From the NCBI GenBank assembly GCA_907165065.1, contig OU015540.1, forward strand, positions 4,200,001 through 4,264,000: a DNA stretch of 64,000 nt, written 5' to 3'. Source of the stretch: Caprimulgus europaeus (taxonomy: Eukaryota; Chordata; Aves; Caprimulgiformes; Caprimulgidae). The notes beneath the pieces are model-generated. The model saw only the letters and a program-made list of their open reading frames with translations, did not search any database and had not been told where the DNA came from. Of this stretch, positions 33,536 through 45,526 are shown piece after piece (the first letter of the stretch is position 1; each line of letters starts with the position of its first letter). The translations under genes were made by a program, and so were the position numbers.

Positions 33536-36500
33536 TTGGGTGCACAATATGCTCCCGCTTTCCTCTCCCAGCTGTTGTCGCTGACGGTGATGGGAAGCGA
33601 AAGGTAGTTGAGAGTTGGGTATCTCTAAATCAGGGAGGTGATGGGCAGAAAGGAGGGGGTGAGGGAGGGATCGGTATATCTGAGCCTGGTTCTTGTTTAA
33701 AATCCAGCGAGACTTGAAATAATGGCAAAAGGATTGAAGTGACCTTGGGAATAAATTTTATTGCCAGCGTAGCGGTGGCCAAAGAGCCATTTTGAGGGAG
33801 CTGGATGCAGGCAGGCAAGCTGAACATGGTGGGTTCGGAGCAAGGGGCAGGAGAGATGCAGTGTATTTGGGAGAGAATGTGCCTTTTTAGGGGAATAACA
33901 GATTTTAAAGCTCTTGTCCCCGTCTCTCTCTAGATGTGTAACCCTGGCAACTTCTGCAAAGGTTTCTCTTGCTTCTGCTGCCATCCATCTTACCCTGCCG
34001 TTTTACTGCGAGCAAAGAGCCCTTTTTATGTTTGGTGGTTAGATATATTGCCCATGCTTCCCTTTCTGCCCCCAATCCCTTCTCAGCAGAATTCCCTGTG
34101 GCTTGAGTATGCTTTTAATACATTTGGTTTAATTGCTTTTAATTAAAAAAAAAAGAATAATAATTGGAATGGCCAACGTGCTTGGGAGGAAGGGTTTTGA
34201 AGGGATTCAGCTTTTTGCTGCTTGCAGGCAGTGCCTGTAGATGTGTGTGAATGAAGCAGCCCCTGTGTTATCACCACGCAGAGTGTGTAATTGTGGTGTT
34301 TTGTGTCCTGATCTGCTAGGTGGGGAGGCAGCCCACGTACCACCATGTCACACACAAGCCAAGAGGATAATACTCCAGTGAGTAAAGATGGGTGCAGGAG
34401 CCTTTCTGGGGTGAAAGCCCAGCACAGCTTTTCCCTGGCCCCGCTCTGCCGGGCAGGCACACGGTGCTGGGCTCCTGGTGTGTGCAGTGTGTTGGGGTTT
34501 CCCTTTGCAATCCCAGAGCTACAGCAAGGCTTTCTCCCTAATGAGATTAGTGACACAAAGCAGTGATTCTTCTGCTGCTTTTAATGGATGTTCAGGGTGT
34601 GTGTGGGATCGGAAATTCCTGCTTTCATCAGATGAGCCCTCTCTGTGACTATGTTGTGGACAGATTTTCCTTCCCTTGGCTTCATTGCTGACATTCATAT
34701 TGGCACAAGCGTTTCAGGCTTTCCCCTCCTGCCCCCCTCTCCCTCCCCTCCTTCCCAGCCCCAGCCATGGTGAATTTTATCTTCTTTCCTGCTTTGAATC
34801 TCACTGTCAGCCCAAGCTGCTTACATCTTGCGGAGGACACGAAAGCTCGATGGCCTTCCCTGGCCAGGCTAAACGCAGCTGGGGGGAAGGAGAAATGCAA
34901 AAGTCACTCTTGAATCCTTCGTGCAGGTGCTCCTTGGTCTCCCTAGTTGAGATGTGCAAACACATATGTGTGTGTATATACATATATAGGGCAAATATCT
35001 AGTGCTTCACCTGACGGAGCGCTGACTGTCCCTGCCTTGTGACATCGGGGCCAGGTTGGCAATTTGTCAAGAGCCCAAGGGCTGTGCTTCAATTTGAATA
35101 TGGATTTGCATAATTCATCAGGAATTTAACCGCACCGCCATAATATTTGCCTCTGCGTTTATCTCCAGTTATCGGCGCCGGGGAGGTGCACGGCGTTGGG
35201 TGTTTGCCGGCTGCAGAGACCCCTTTGCTTCATGGTTTGGTACTTTTTTTGGTGCAGAAAGGGTGGTGTGGGCTGATGTTCAGGGGGATGTGGGGAGTGT
35301 AGGAGGCATTGGAAGGAAAAAGAGCTGAATGTGGGGTCGGGAGGAGAGGCTGAGCACAGACTGGGCTTTTGAGCCTGGTTTCCTAGGGAAAATAGGCTTC
35401 TGGGATTGAGCTCCATCTGTGGATCTCCTTCTTGCATGCCTGGATGTCTGCAGCCCGTTGCTAAATTTCTCCTGGGGGTGGTTTTGCTCCCTGCAGATGC
35501 CATGGAGATCAGTGCTGGGCTCGGGGAGAGCGATGCGTTTGCCCCCGTTGGACATGGACTGGTACCTGTGAGCATGTCCAGCTTCACCTTGCACTTACCC
35601 CATCCTGGCCATGTCGTATCCAAGTGGGAATTGTGAAGCTGGAGCTGATGGAAGGTGGTTGGGTCATCAGTGATGTCCTTGCTCCAGCTCTGGGGTGTTT
35701 CTTGGGACCGGTCCTCTCTTGCTGCCAGGATCCCCATGTCATGTGGTGGTTGCTGGCTGTTCGCTGGGCATGCTGGTGTTGAGGTCTGATCGGGTGCTGT
35801 GCTGCTCCGTGCCTCAGTTTCCCCTTGCAGTGCCACTCTCCCTTTGCAAGGCACCCCAAGAGGTGCTGAGCCACGGCAGCTGCTTTGCAGACAAGGTTTA
35901 AAATAAGCAGCGACAGAGGAGGCCACATCTCCCAGGGCTTTGAGTCATCCTGGCTTGTGCTGACTGAGCCTGACAGGGGCCTGGAAGGCAAAACGAACCC
36001 GCATCCAGCTGCCACCTCCCCACCAGATGTTAGTGGTGGAGTGACTGGTTGGGTTTCGGTGGTGGACCTACCAGCAGAGCAGACTGAGCTGCAAGGGGGA
36101 GATGCCACCTCTCTGGTGGCCCTTGTGAAACCCTGGTGAAACAGGTGGCTTGGGGCAGTCCCCAGTTTGGGGACTTGCAGTTGGGCCACCTGATTTCTGG
36201 AGGAAGGGGTGAGATGAGCAGCCCTGATCTGGCACCATGTGGACTTGGCTTTGGAGAATGGGAGGTGCTGAGGCTCCTTCCAGCACACCTGAGCTTGGGC
36301 ATGGTGGGGACCATCCTGGCTGTGACCCCTTACCGGGCTGGACAAGGAAGACAGGCAGAGGGACAAACGTGGGGACAATCCACCACCCCATGCAGAGGGG
36401 GGGTGACCAGTGCAGCGGGTGGCCACGGATGGTGATGGGAAGCCGAGGGGAGCAGAGGACTTTTGGTGGGCACCCCAATGTGTGTCCACAGGGCTGGCTG

Positions 36501-39500
36501 CTGCCCATCACGCAGCAGTGTTTAATTTCTCAATGGGAGGGCAGGGAGATAATGCTGCACAGTCCCATTTAACCTGCTGGTGACCTGGTCTTAAGTCATT
36601 GTGGCTGAAAATAGAGCGTGTTCCCTCCAGGGCACGACTAATGGTGCTGGGAAAGCTGGGATCTCTCTTTGAAGGCTGATTTAATTGCTGCTGGCAGGCA
36701 CTCCATGCAGGTGATGTGGGGACCAGCACCCCATGCCATCCCACAATAACCTCCCCACTCTCCTGGCTCTGGCAGAAAAGGGTAACGAGCTTTTTTCTAA
36801 TGAAGGCACGGGACAGCAACTCAGAGCTGGTGTGTGGGTGTCACTGGGTTAATTGCACGGGTAGGGCTTGCCTGTTTGCATCCCATCTTCTGCACCGAGT
36901 TTGGGTGATGTAAAAAAACCCAACAAACTTAAAAAATGAGGTGAGTTAAATTTCAGGGAGCACCTGCAACAGAGGTGTGTGCCTGGGGCCAGCAGCAGAG
37001 TCAACCCAAGGGACACCATGCCATCAGTGGCTGGAGGGTCTTCATCATGGTGAAGGATGGACCAGAACAAAGACATTTTGTTGGTGTCCTAGAAAATCAG
37101 GAGAGGAAGGCGAGACTGCAATCTAGCAGCCAGGTTCTGCATTCCTGGGGATGCTGCTAATCAATTTGAGTGCTAAAATTATTGTTTTTCAATTTCCATA
37201 TAACGTCTTAGTGAATGTGGAGCTGAAGAGCCCTCTGGGTCGCTCCTTGCTCTTTGAGGAAAGCTGTGCAGTTGTGTGGTGAGAGCCTGGAGGTTTTGGT
37301 GGACCCCCCTGTGGGGGCATCAGGTTTAATTATGCCAGCGGTAAAGGAGAGACATCCGATGTGGTGTGGGATTTTGGGCTGGGGATGCAGAGGAGAAGCT
37401 TCTGCTGTAGCAACCAGCAGTAACCCAGCAGCGTTGACACTGGTTTGAGTGTTTGTTGCTTCAGGATTAACATGAGGCTGTGCAGACCAGCATCACGCCA
37501 AGGATCCCAGTGGGGTGGTTTCCACCCTGGCCCCTCAGGTGGGAGAAAAAGCCAGTGGGATTTGTGTCCCCATCTGGGTGACTTCTTGCTCCAAAGAGAC
37601 ACTGTCAACGGGGAGCTGGTGGGTGACCTTACAGATCTTCAGAGCATCTCATGGGTGTCCTTCTCCTGTGGCCCCAAGCCCTGAAGCGCTGGTACACCTT
37701 GGATTACGTTTGCTTTGCTGCACAGTGGAAACTGAGTCTGCGGGACGCCGGGGGCAGAGCTGGGGCGTGAGCACCGATCCCTTGAGTCCTCACAGCCGTC
37801 GCTTCCCATTTTCTCCTCCTCCACCATCTCCGGGGTGTTGGGGCTGTTCCAGCTCCCGGGTGAGGAGGAGGTGAGCAGTAGGGCTCAGTCTGGTGATATT
37901 TATTTCCATGGAGGAAGGGAACTCCCCCTTGGCCTTTGGTGAGCCGTGGCTGCGGGAAGTCCGGCAGCACGGTGAGTAACACGGTGGTGAAACCGTGGCA
38001 CGGCATCGGCACGGGGTAACGGCTGCGGGAGGGCTCCTCGGGAGCACGCGGTGTTCCTTTGCTGACGCAGCTGCGAGCAATAGTAAATATTGAGCAAGAG
38101 GCACTTAAAAATAAAGCAGCCTGGACACAGATTCCCACGTGGAATAAAATAAAATTAAAAAGAAACAATGGAGAGCTGTGCTGAGCTGGGGGAGGAACTC
38201 ACCGTGGCTTTTCAGGTAGTGATTTTTGCAGCTGCAGGAAAGCGGTGTGGCCGTGCTGGAGCTGGCAAAGGCCAGGAGAGCGGACCCCCCGCCGGAGGAT
38301 GCTGTCTCCGAGCTCAACAGGGTCCTTAGAAGATTAAACGGGGAGTTAAATTGACCTGGTTCATCTGGGTCTGGGGGATGAGGTGGAAGGCCTTCAGGGG
38401 ACACGGAGAATGGAGGCTGTAAATTAAGGCTTTGAAGCAACTGCCATCCCCGTGACATGGGGTGTAAATACAACAGGGTTGGGGTTTTGGTGTGGAGGGT
38501 GGTGGGTTGTGACAGCGGCAGCAGCTTGGGGCTGTGGGGACAGGGATGGGGACCGGCTGCTGCTGTGGTCCAGGCTCATCTGATCCCAGGGCTTTGGTTT
38601 CAGCTCGGCGTGTTCGGAGGGCTCGTGTCGCTGGTGTCTCGTGTGTGGCATGGAGTCAAGGCGGCTCCGGTGCCTCGGGTGTCACTGGAGCTGCCCTGGC
38701 AGACAGGGGAGGAGGCGGCAAAGATTTACACTGTCAGCACTCCTGGCTCTCAGCTGTTTGCAGCCATAAATGTGTGTATGAAAAATAGTAGCGGCCCTGC
38801 GTCGCCGTGCTGCGTGCCCATGTGTCGTGGGACAGAGATAGGGAGGTGTGTGCTGGAGGGGGGGCCCTAAAAGAGTCTCCCTTGGGGAAGCTGCTGCTTC
38901 TGCAGGGAGAGGATCCGGGATGCAGTGATGATGGTGAGCACGGGCAGCTGGTGCTAGTATGGTGGCCATCCCACCGGCAGTGGGAGGGGGACCTGTGGGG
39001 TCTGGCAGCCAGCGGGTACTCGCTGTGCTTGGACTTCTCCTGGTTCCTCTCCCTCCCTGCCAGGGAAAGGGGAATCATGAGGTTGTAAGCATTTCTCCAG
39101 CTGTTTGTGGCGTGGACTGGTGTCCCAGTTGGCTGCCTGTGAGGCGTTGTGAGCTGGACTGGGGAAGAGGTGACTGTGCTCCTGGCCAAGGGCGGCCATG
39201 GCTTCTGCTCCGTGCCAGAGCCCAGCAGCCAGCTGAGACCCAGGCTGCAGCGGGGCTGCAAATCTCCACCGAGTGCCCAGAGTTGAAAACATCCCATGGA
39301 AATAAACCCAAAGCCTCGCTGCTGTATTTCCCAGCCCTTTTGGGTTCGGACTGGAGGGATGGCAGGGCCAGGCTTTTTGGCTCAGACCCCTCTGAGGCCA
39401 CAGTCCCTTGCAAAGCTCTGCGTGGTGCCAGTCTGCTTCCTGGCGCTGTGTCGGTCCCTCACAGCCCGGGGAGGGTGAGGCAAGATGCCGGCGGTTGGAA

Positions 39501-42500
39501 ATATTTCATAAGTGGCAGAACCCGTAACGGGCAGACGGGGCCGATGGGGCAGTTACTTCACCTCTCCCAGGGCGCTGGAGGCCGTGGGTCTTCCGGTGAC
39601 ATGGCTGTGGCTTCTCGGGCAAAGATGGTTCACGCTGGAGCTCAGCTTTGCCATGGCATCACACGTGGCTACCTGCTTGCCCATCCAGGCCACTGGGACG
39701 GTCACACAGCTGTGTTTTGTTGTGTGATTCCCTTGGAGGTGACAGCAGGGACCTGAGAGATGTCCCTGGGTATGAGCAGAGGCTTGAAAGAGCTGATGCT
39801 ATTTCGCCCCGGTGCATTGGTTCTGCTGGCTGGTTTGGAAAACCACAGTGGGGGAGTGAATCCCCCATTGCGCTGCTCCTGTTTGCTGTCCTTGAGCCTT
39901 TGTGGGTGCCTGAGTGAGCTGTCACCTCTGTGCTGGATCGGCAGCTGGCATGGAGGGCAGGGTTGGGATGCTGTGAAGGTGCCAGCTGGTCGCCTGCAGC
40001 TGGGTTGGGGTGCAGCAGCTTTCCCAGCGCTGACACACACATCACATCAGGCGTGCAGGCTCTCGTTGGCCGGAGCCGCATCCACAGGGAAGATGCATTC
40101 AGCTCCAGCGTGTCCCCTTCCTTCCCTGCTCTTTCACAACCTAGGTTTGGCCAACTTGTCTGACTGGGGCTGCGTTTCAGGCTTGGGGACCCAGGGGAGC
40201 TGAGGTGGAGAGAGCCCGCAGGTTAAAAACTCTGGGCAGCCGGCGGCACGCGACAGCCCGCTCTGCTGCGGGCACGTCTGCCCACCTCCACCACCTCAGC
40301 CAGGCGATGTTTTCTGGTGTTTCCCTCCTCCTGGGGAGCTTTGGGCAAACCCCGAGTGGGCAGAGCACGTGGGGCTCATTTCCCTCCTGCTTCCCCCCGG
40401 CGCGACCTCCAGCTTCCAGACGTTTGGTGTGCGGTTTGTGTGGTCGCTGGTATCTCATCTCCCCATCAGTCACATCCCCTTTCGGTGGTGAGTCACCCGG
40501 CCATACCTCTTCCCCCCTCTTGCAGTTTTGGAGAGCTGAGGAAAGATGAAGAAGATATTTTCAACTGGGCTGACACATCTGCACCCACCAAGTTCCTCTA
40601 GTAACAGCCCTTAGTGATTTATGTCTCAGTTGTGCAAAGCAGGTATGTTTTATCCTTTTGGAGCTGGGAAGGAGGGGATGGGTGTGCATCCCCCCTCCAT
40701 GACCATCCACTGGAGCATCACAGGGGGAGCTGAGCTGGGACGTTCATTTTGGCTGCCAGCTCTCGCCTTCCTGCAGGGATAAGATGGCTGGAGGGACAAT
40801 CTCTGTCCCTTAAACCCTTTTACCCTCTAAGCTGGGCTGCTTTGAATCATGTGTGCCCACGCCAGCAGAGCACCCATGTGGGATTCATGTTGGTTGTACC
40901 TTTCTCAGGTGGCCAGAGACCATGCTGATGGGCACACACGTTTGGTGTGGCATGGCTTGGCAAGGAATGGGACACAGCTGGCCTGGGGCTGGCACTGCTG
41001 CCGACTCACACCTCCCTGCCTTCCCGGCAGTGCCAGCCCGCCTCTGGGCAAGCAGTCGGCTGGAGGAGCGTGGCTCAGCCTGCCGAGACCTGTTGGTGTG
41101 TCCCTGGGCGAAGCGGATCTTGCGCTGCTTCAGCAAACGCTCTGGCCCCGGGGCAGATGGAGATGGTTGTGGTTTCCCCCTTTCCCCTCCCTTTCTCCTG
41201 GCAGAAGCCCATGGTTGGGGTGAGCCGTGCGTTGCTCACTGCGGTAGAATTTCTCCCTTGGCATCGCTTTCTGGCTCAGAGATCCAAGAAGGGAGTGACT
41301 TGCCCGCGGCCGCCTCCTGCAAATGCAGCTACTTAGCGCGTGAAGGAGCAGCTTCACCTCCAGGTCCTGCCCAGGGGAGCAGGGCAGCAGGTTTCAGGCT
41401 GTGTGTGAGTCTTACGCCAGCCCATCAGCATTGCTGCTGGAGGGCTGTGTGGAGAACGGGATGTTCTGGCGGTGCCTCGGGGTTGGATTTGCATTGGGTT
41501 CATCCCCAGGAAGGCTGTGGCTCAGATTCCTCCTTCCTGCCCCGGCTCTGGTTCCTGGCAGGGAATGGGCTGGGTAAATACAGCCTGGGCAGCTTCTCCC
41601 TCCGGGCATTTAAGAAGGGAAAACAGTGTCATTGGTGAACCAGAGGCTGGAGCTCTCTGGTTTTCCTGCTGGTCAGCTGGGTGATGCAGGCAGGTAGGTC
41701 ATGGCACCGGTCTGTGCCTCAGTTTCCCCGCCTGCAAAGCTTTGGGATGTGCTCTGGGGCCCTGTGCTGGGATTAAGCCTCTCCCAGGACCAGTGCTGTT
41801 GCTGGGGCTTGCAGGAGGCACTGACAAGGGCTGCCTGGTGCAAGGTGGCTTTGGGGCTTGGTTGGTGGCATCAGCTCAGTTCTGCTGCTGCTTCCCAGCC
41901 AGGGTGATGCCATTATCCCATGTGGTCCTCAACCTGTCCCCCTGAACCTGTCCCCAGCTTGGACTGCACATGAAGCTGCCTGTCACTGCTCTACTCCCTG
42001 CTTCAGTGCAGAGGCTACAAAACCTCTGCTCATCTTATATTGGGCAGCCAGAGTGAATTTCATCTGCCTTTTGGCCACTGTCATCCACAGTCCCTTGTCT
42101 CCTCGTCCTTTCAGATGATCTTCCCATTCCTCCTCCTCCTCCTGCAGCCCTGGGCTGAGGTTGGGTCTTGATGGTGGGATGTGATAATCCCGATTGTGGA
42201 GGAAGCCTCACAGCTTTTGGAGCTGCTTCTGTGTTATCCCTGGAGGGGATGAGATGCTGCAGACGAGGAGCTGCCCCAGTAGCACCAGGGATGTAACTGG
42301 CACCAAAACTGTAACTGGCCTCTTTGGGTACCAGTAGCTTCAGCTGTGTGCCGGTGTCCCTGTGCTGGATGGCAGGGCTGGATTGTGTCCCCTTCCTGGA
42401 GCCCTGGAGGTGGCTTCATGTCCTCAGACTCAAGTGGGGATGTGCCATGGGCGTCTGTGCACAGTGGTGTCTGCAGCATGGGTTGTGTCTCGCCACAATC

Positions 42501-44799
42501 TCCACGCCGGTGCTCTCGCCTGCTGGAGCGGCTGCAGCAGGTATCAAGGTTTGGCTGGGAGGAGGAGCTCACGTGGTGGGGTCTGGGGCTGGGGACACCG
42601 GGTTGGTGTGACACGGGGTACTTCAGGGGGTTTGCCCTGCCGCAACCATGTGCTCTTGCCAGATGGGACTCGCGCTCCCTCAGCAATGTGTCGCTCCTGC
42701 TCCAGACGCTGGCTGGTCGCCAGCCCAGCCGTGCCGGAGCGGTGCGGTGGAGGTGTTTGTGGCCAAGGCAAACACGGAGCTGCTCACACAGCTCACCCGG
42801 GGGAGGTGCTCCTGGGTGCTACCCAACACTCACCAGCCCTAGAATAAAAAAAAAACCAACAAAATGTGTTTGGAAATGCTCCAGTGTGAAGGCTTTGGGG
42901 TTACCAGGGAGAGGTGTGAATGTGTGTGCACGCTCAGTGCCTTTACAGCTCCCTGCGTGGAATTGAATGGCAAGTTTTACCTTGTGGGAACGGGGTCTGT
43001 GTTGGAACTTCACGGGCACAGCAGCTCCCCTGGTCCTGCTGCTGGAGAGTTGGTGTGTGAGGGTGATGCTGCTGGGAGCTGTCTGGCGATGGATCCGGGC
43101 CAGGAGCTGTGCGGAGCACCGCGTCGGTGAAGCACATATGTTGGGATGCAAACATGTATGCGAACGAGATCCTGGCTGTCTAAATAATGTGAAATATTGA
43201 CTGGCTCTCACAGATGGTGCTCCACGTGCAGCTTTGGGGACTGAACTTCTCTGCCTCCTCTTGGGTTTTTGGTGTGATGTTGTTTTCATCCAGTTGGATG
43301 CTGGACTCTTGACAAACTTGTTGGCTGGTTGCTTTCAGTGGGATCATTTAATTTTTGGGGAAGTTGGTTGCTAATGGGGTCTGAGGGGAAGGGAGGAGGG
43401 TTGCAGAGGACTTGACTGGCTCCTTCAGACTCTCCTGATGGCTTTTATTTGTTTTTTCAATGATGGCACCAACTGGGATGCGGGTTCTCGCCGAGCGTTG
43501 GGGTTTGTAGTGTTGCTCGGGTGCCGTTTGGTGGCAGTGTCGCAGAGGAATTGCTGCCTGCAGCCAAGAGCTTGTGTTATTGCCACTGTTACGGTGATTG
43601 TATTCACTGATTAAATGTTGCTGATGATTATTTGCATGAAGACATTGCTGGGGGACCCACTCCTGGAGGAGTCTCCAGTGTCCAGGACATAATGCAGCCT
43701 GCTGGGGACACGCTGCTTTCAGATCAGCTCGTGGATGGGATGGCAGGTTTTCTGCTTTGTTTTTACCTACCTCTGGGATAAGATGCTGGATTTGGATACA
43801 TGAAACTATGTTTTGTTTGAGCTGCTGTGAAGGATGCTCTTTGTGTTTTCCTAAAGCCTGTACCCAGGGCTGGGCAGCTGCAGCAGGGATGGGCTGTGTT
43901 GGCAAAGCTGTGCTGGGAGTGTCCTCACCCACAGGTCTCTGTACTTGGGATAAAACAACTTATTGGCCAGGTGGTTTGGTCATTTAGGCTGCAGGTGGAA
44001 GGCTCTGCTCAGAAAGCAGCATGCTCCATTTGCAGCCTGCCGGCTGCAAAGTTAGAACCCCACAGAGGTGTAAGGGACGAGCTGGGGGGCCTGCAGTGGG
44101 GGGTCAGTACCTGAAACGGGGCCCTGAGCCGCGGTCCCCATTATGGGCTTCATAAACAAAGGCTAAAATTATAAGCCTTAAATTAAAGTTGACTTTTGAG
44201 TGAACTTCCCAACCTGTACTATAGTATCATGAAATCCAACTGTGAGATTCTGTCCCCAACCTGAATCACATCGGCATGAAATAAAACCATGAGACTTTTC
44301 CTCCTAAAATCCAAAGCCAGGTTCAGGATACCAAAATAGGAGCTTCTTGGACATAGGTGTGCCCGTGTGAAGTGAAACTTGCCCACCAGATGTTCCTGTG
44401 CCCTTCTGTCTGCGTAATTTGTTTGTTAGATGGTATAAAAGCAGGATTGCATAAAATCTCACAGCAAAGGTGGAGACCTCACCTGCAACGCACTGCGTGG
44501 GACTTCCCAATTGCCAGGGAAAGGTTCTCCAAACCCTTCACTGTGGTGGGGCTCCCCAGCTGATGTAGAGGGTGCGGATGATGATCAATATTTGGGCAAC
44601 TAGAGATGCATCTTTCTTAATCATTATGCTTTCTCTTACGTAGTAATGATTCGGTGCTTTACCCTGTTTAACTCTGTACCTTGCTTATTCTCCTTTTTTT
44701 TTTTATCCCTGTTTTAAAGTAGAGTAAAATAAGTTAGTTTCTAGTATTAAGTTGCTGTCTGTGTCCTTTTTGCTCACCCCATCAACTGGCAAAGCAGGA

Positions 44800-44910
44800 C
44801 TGTGCGCGGTGCGCATTGCCGCACGCGTCCTCGCCGCCGCCGCTCCTGGCGCGCGGGGGACCGACAGCCACAACAGTCTGTGCTCCCGCGGGCTCGTTCC
44901 AAGGCAGCGT
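44800..44910. promoter_or_regulatory. CpG-dense patch just upstream of exon 3
   Basis: GTGCGCGGTGCGCATTGCCG and CCTCGCCGCCGCCGCTCCTG form a compact CpG cluster ending about 50 bp before the exon 3 acceptor. GTGCGC/GCGCAT elements resemble NRF1 half sites. The frame through it is open into exon 3 but offers no ATG. It could be an alternative promoter or a methylated intragenic island. Confidence 0.4.
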
Positions 44911-44960
44911 GCTGCTTGGGCTGAAACGTGTTTCCCTTTTCTGTTTCCCATTTTCTACAG

Positions 44961-45086
44961 GCTTTTCCCATCTGCCTAACGGGCTCTACCCATCGTACAT
45001 TCCCCTGAGCCACCTCGAGCCCCCCAGTGCCGGCAGTCCTCTCCTAGCCCAGCTGGGTCAGCACAGCCTCTTCGAGTCACAGAAAG
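44961..45086 (+). CDS. TNRC18: TNRC18 coding exon 3 (residues 67-108)
   Basis: Acceptor TTTTCTACAG|GC and donor AGAAAG|GTGAGT. The split glycine codon from exon 2 is completed and the segment reads GFSHLPNGLYPSYIPLSHLE and continues to FESQK. This aligns closely with the family sequence FSHLPSGLYPSYL, including the Leu/Tyr/Pro-rich pattern. Phase 1 at both ends, so skipping this exon would keep the reading frame (42 codons). Confidence 0.95.
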
Positions 45087-45526
45087 GTGAGTCTGTCTCC
45101 TCGGTCACCCCTGGGTGCTTCCCTTCTCCTTTGGGCTTGGTTGGCTGCTGGAGCTGTGGGGTGCTGGGAAGTTGAGGGTGAAGAGCAGGAACCCCCTGGG
45201 GTTATCATTCAGGGATGTTTCTTGGTCAAAGCAGTAGAATGATCTTGGATGTGGCTGTGCTGTGGAGAACCCTGCCAGGTCCCTTCTTGAAGCCCCCACG
45301 TGCTGCTGTATCGCAAGGCTCAGTGTGCATCAGAGACAGGGTTGTCCTGCATCCTACCTGGGCCATATGGAGATACCTGCCTGGTCTTCTCTGCCCTGGT
45401 CTTCCCTGGCCATGTCTGAGACATCCTTGAAACCCATTCCCTCCTGGTTTACCACCTCTCACCTGTCTGTGTGTAGGACTGAAGGGGTTGGAGGCTCGTG
45501 GTAATTCTATTGCTTTTGTTCTGCAG
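45087..45526 (+). other. TNRC18: TNRC18 intron 3
   Basis: A 440-bp GT-AG intron, GTGAGT to TTTTGTTCTGCAG. Nothing notable inside. Confidence 0.93.

Larger units (their letters stand above)
26958..44960 (+). other. TNRC18: TNRC18 intron 2 (about 18 kb)
   Basis: Bounded by GTAAGG and TTTTCTACAG. No supported coding sequence inside. Contents, left to right: purine minisatellite 27,217-27,735; many T-runs at 28,080-29,000; AT-rich block 29,300-29,410; TTG-rich repeat 29,537-29,607; A/T-rich block with CCATATTTGA at about 29,760-29,830; AAT microsatellite 30,562-30,599; CR1 31,979; AT-rich block 32,530-32,660; CpG patch 33,421-33,535; TA/TG microsatellite near 34,960-34,988; octamer-bearing block 35,040-35,160; octamer at 43,630; AT-rich block 44,140-44,300; CpG patch just before exon 3. 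Confidence 0.9.

Noticed and set aside
35584..36489. 301-codon minus-strand ORF in intron 2
   Set aside because: No domain or conservation signal visible; overlapping open frames on both strands.
38959..39756. 265-codon ORF in intron 2
   Set aside because: No family resemblance, and it is not needed to join exons 2 and 3, which fit the human protein directly.
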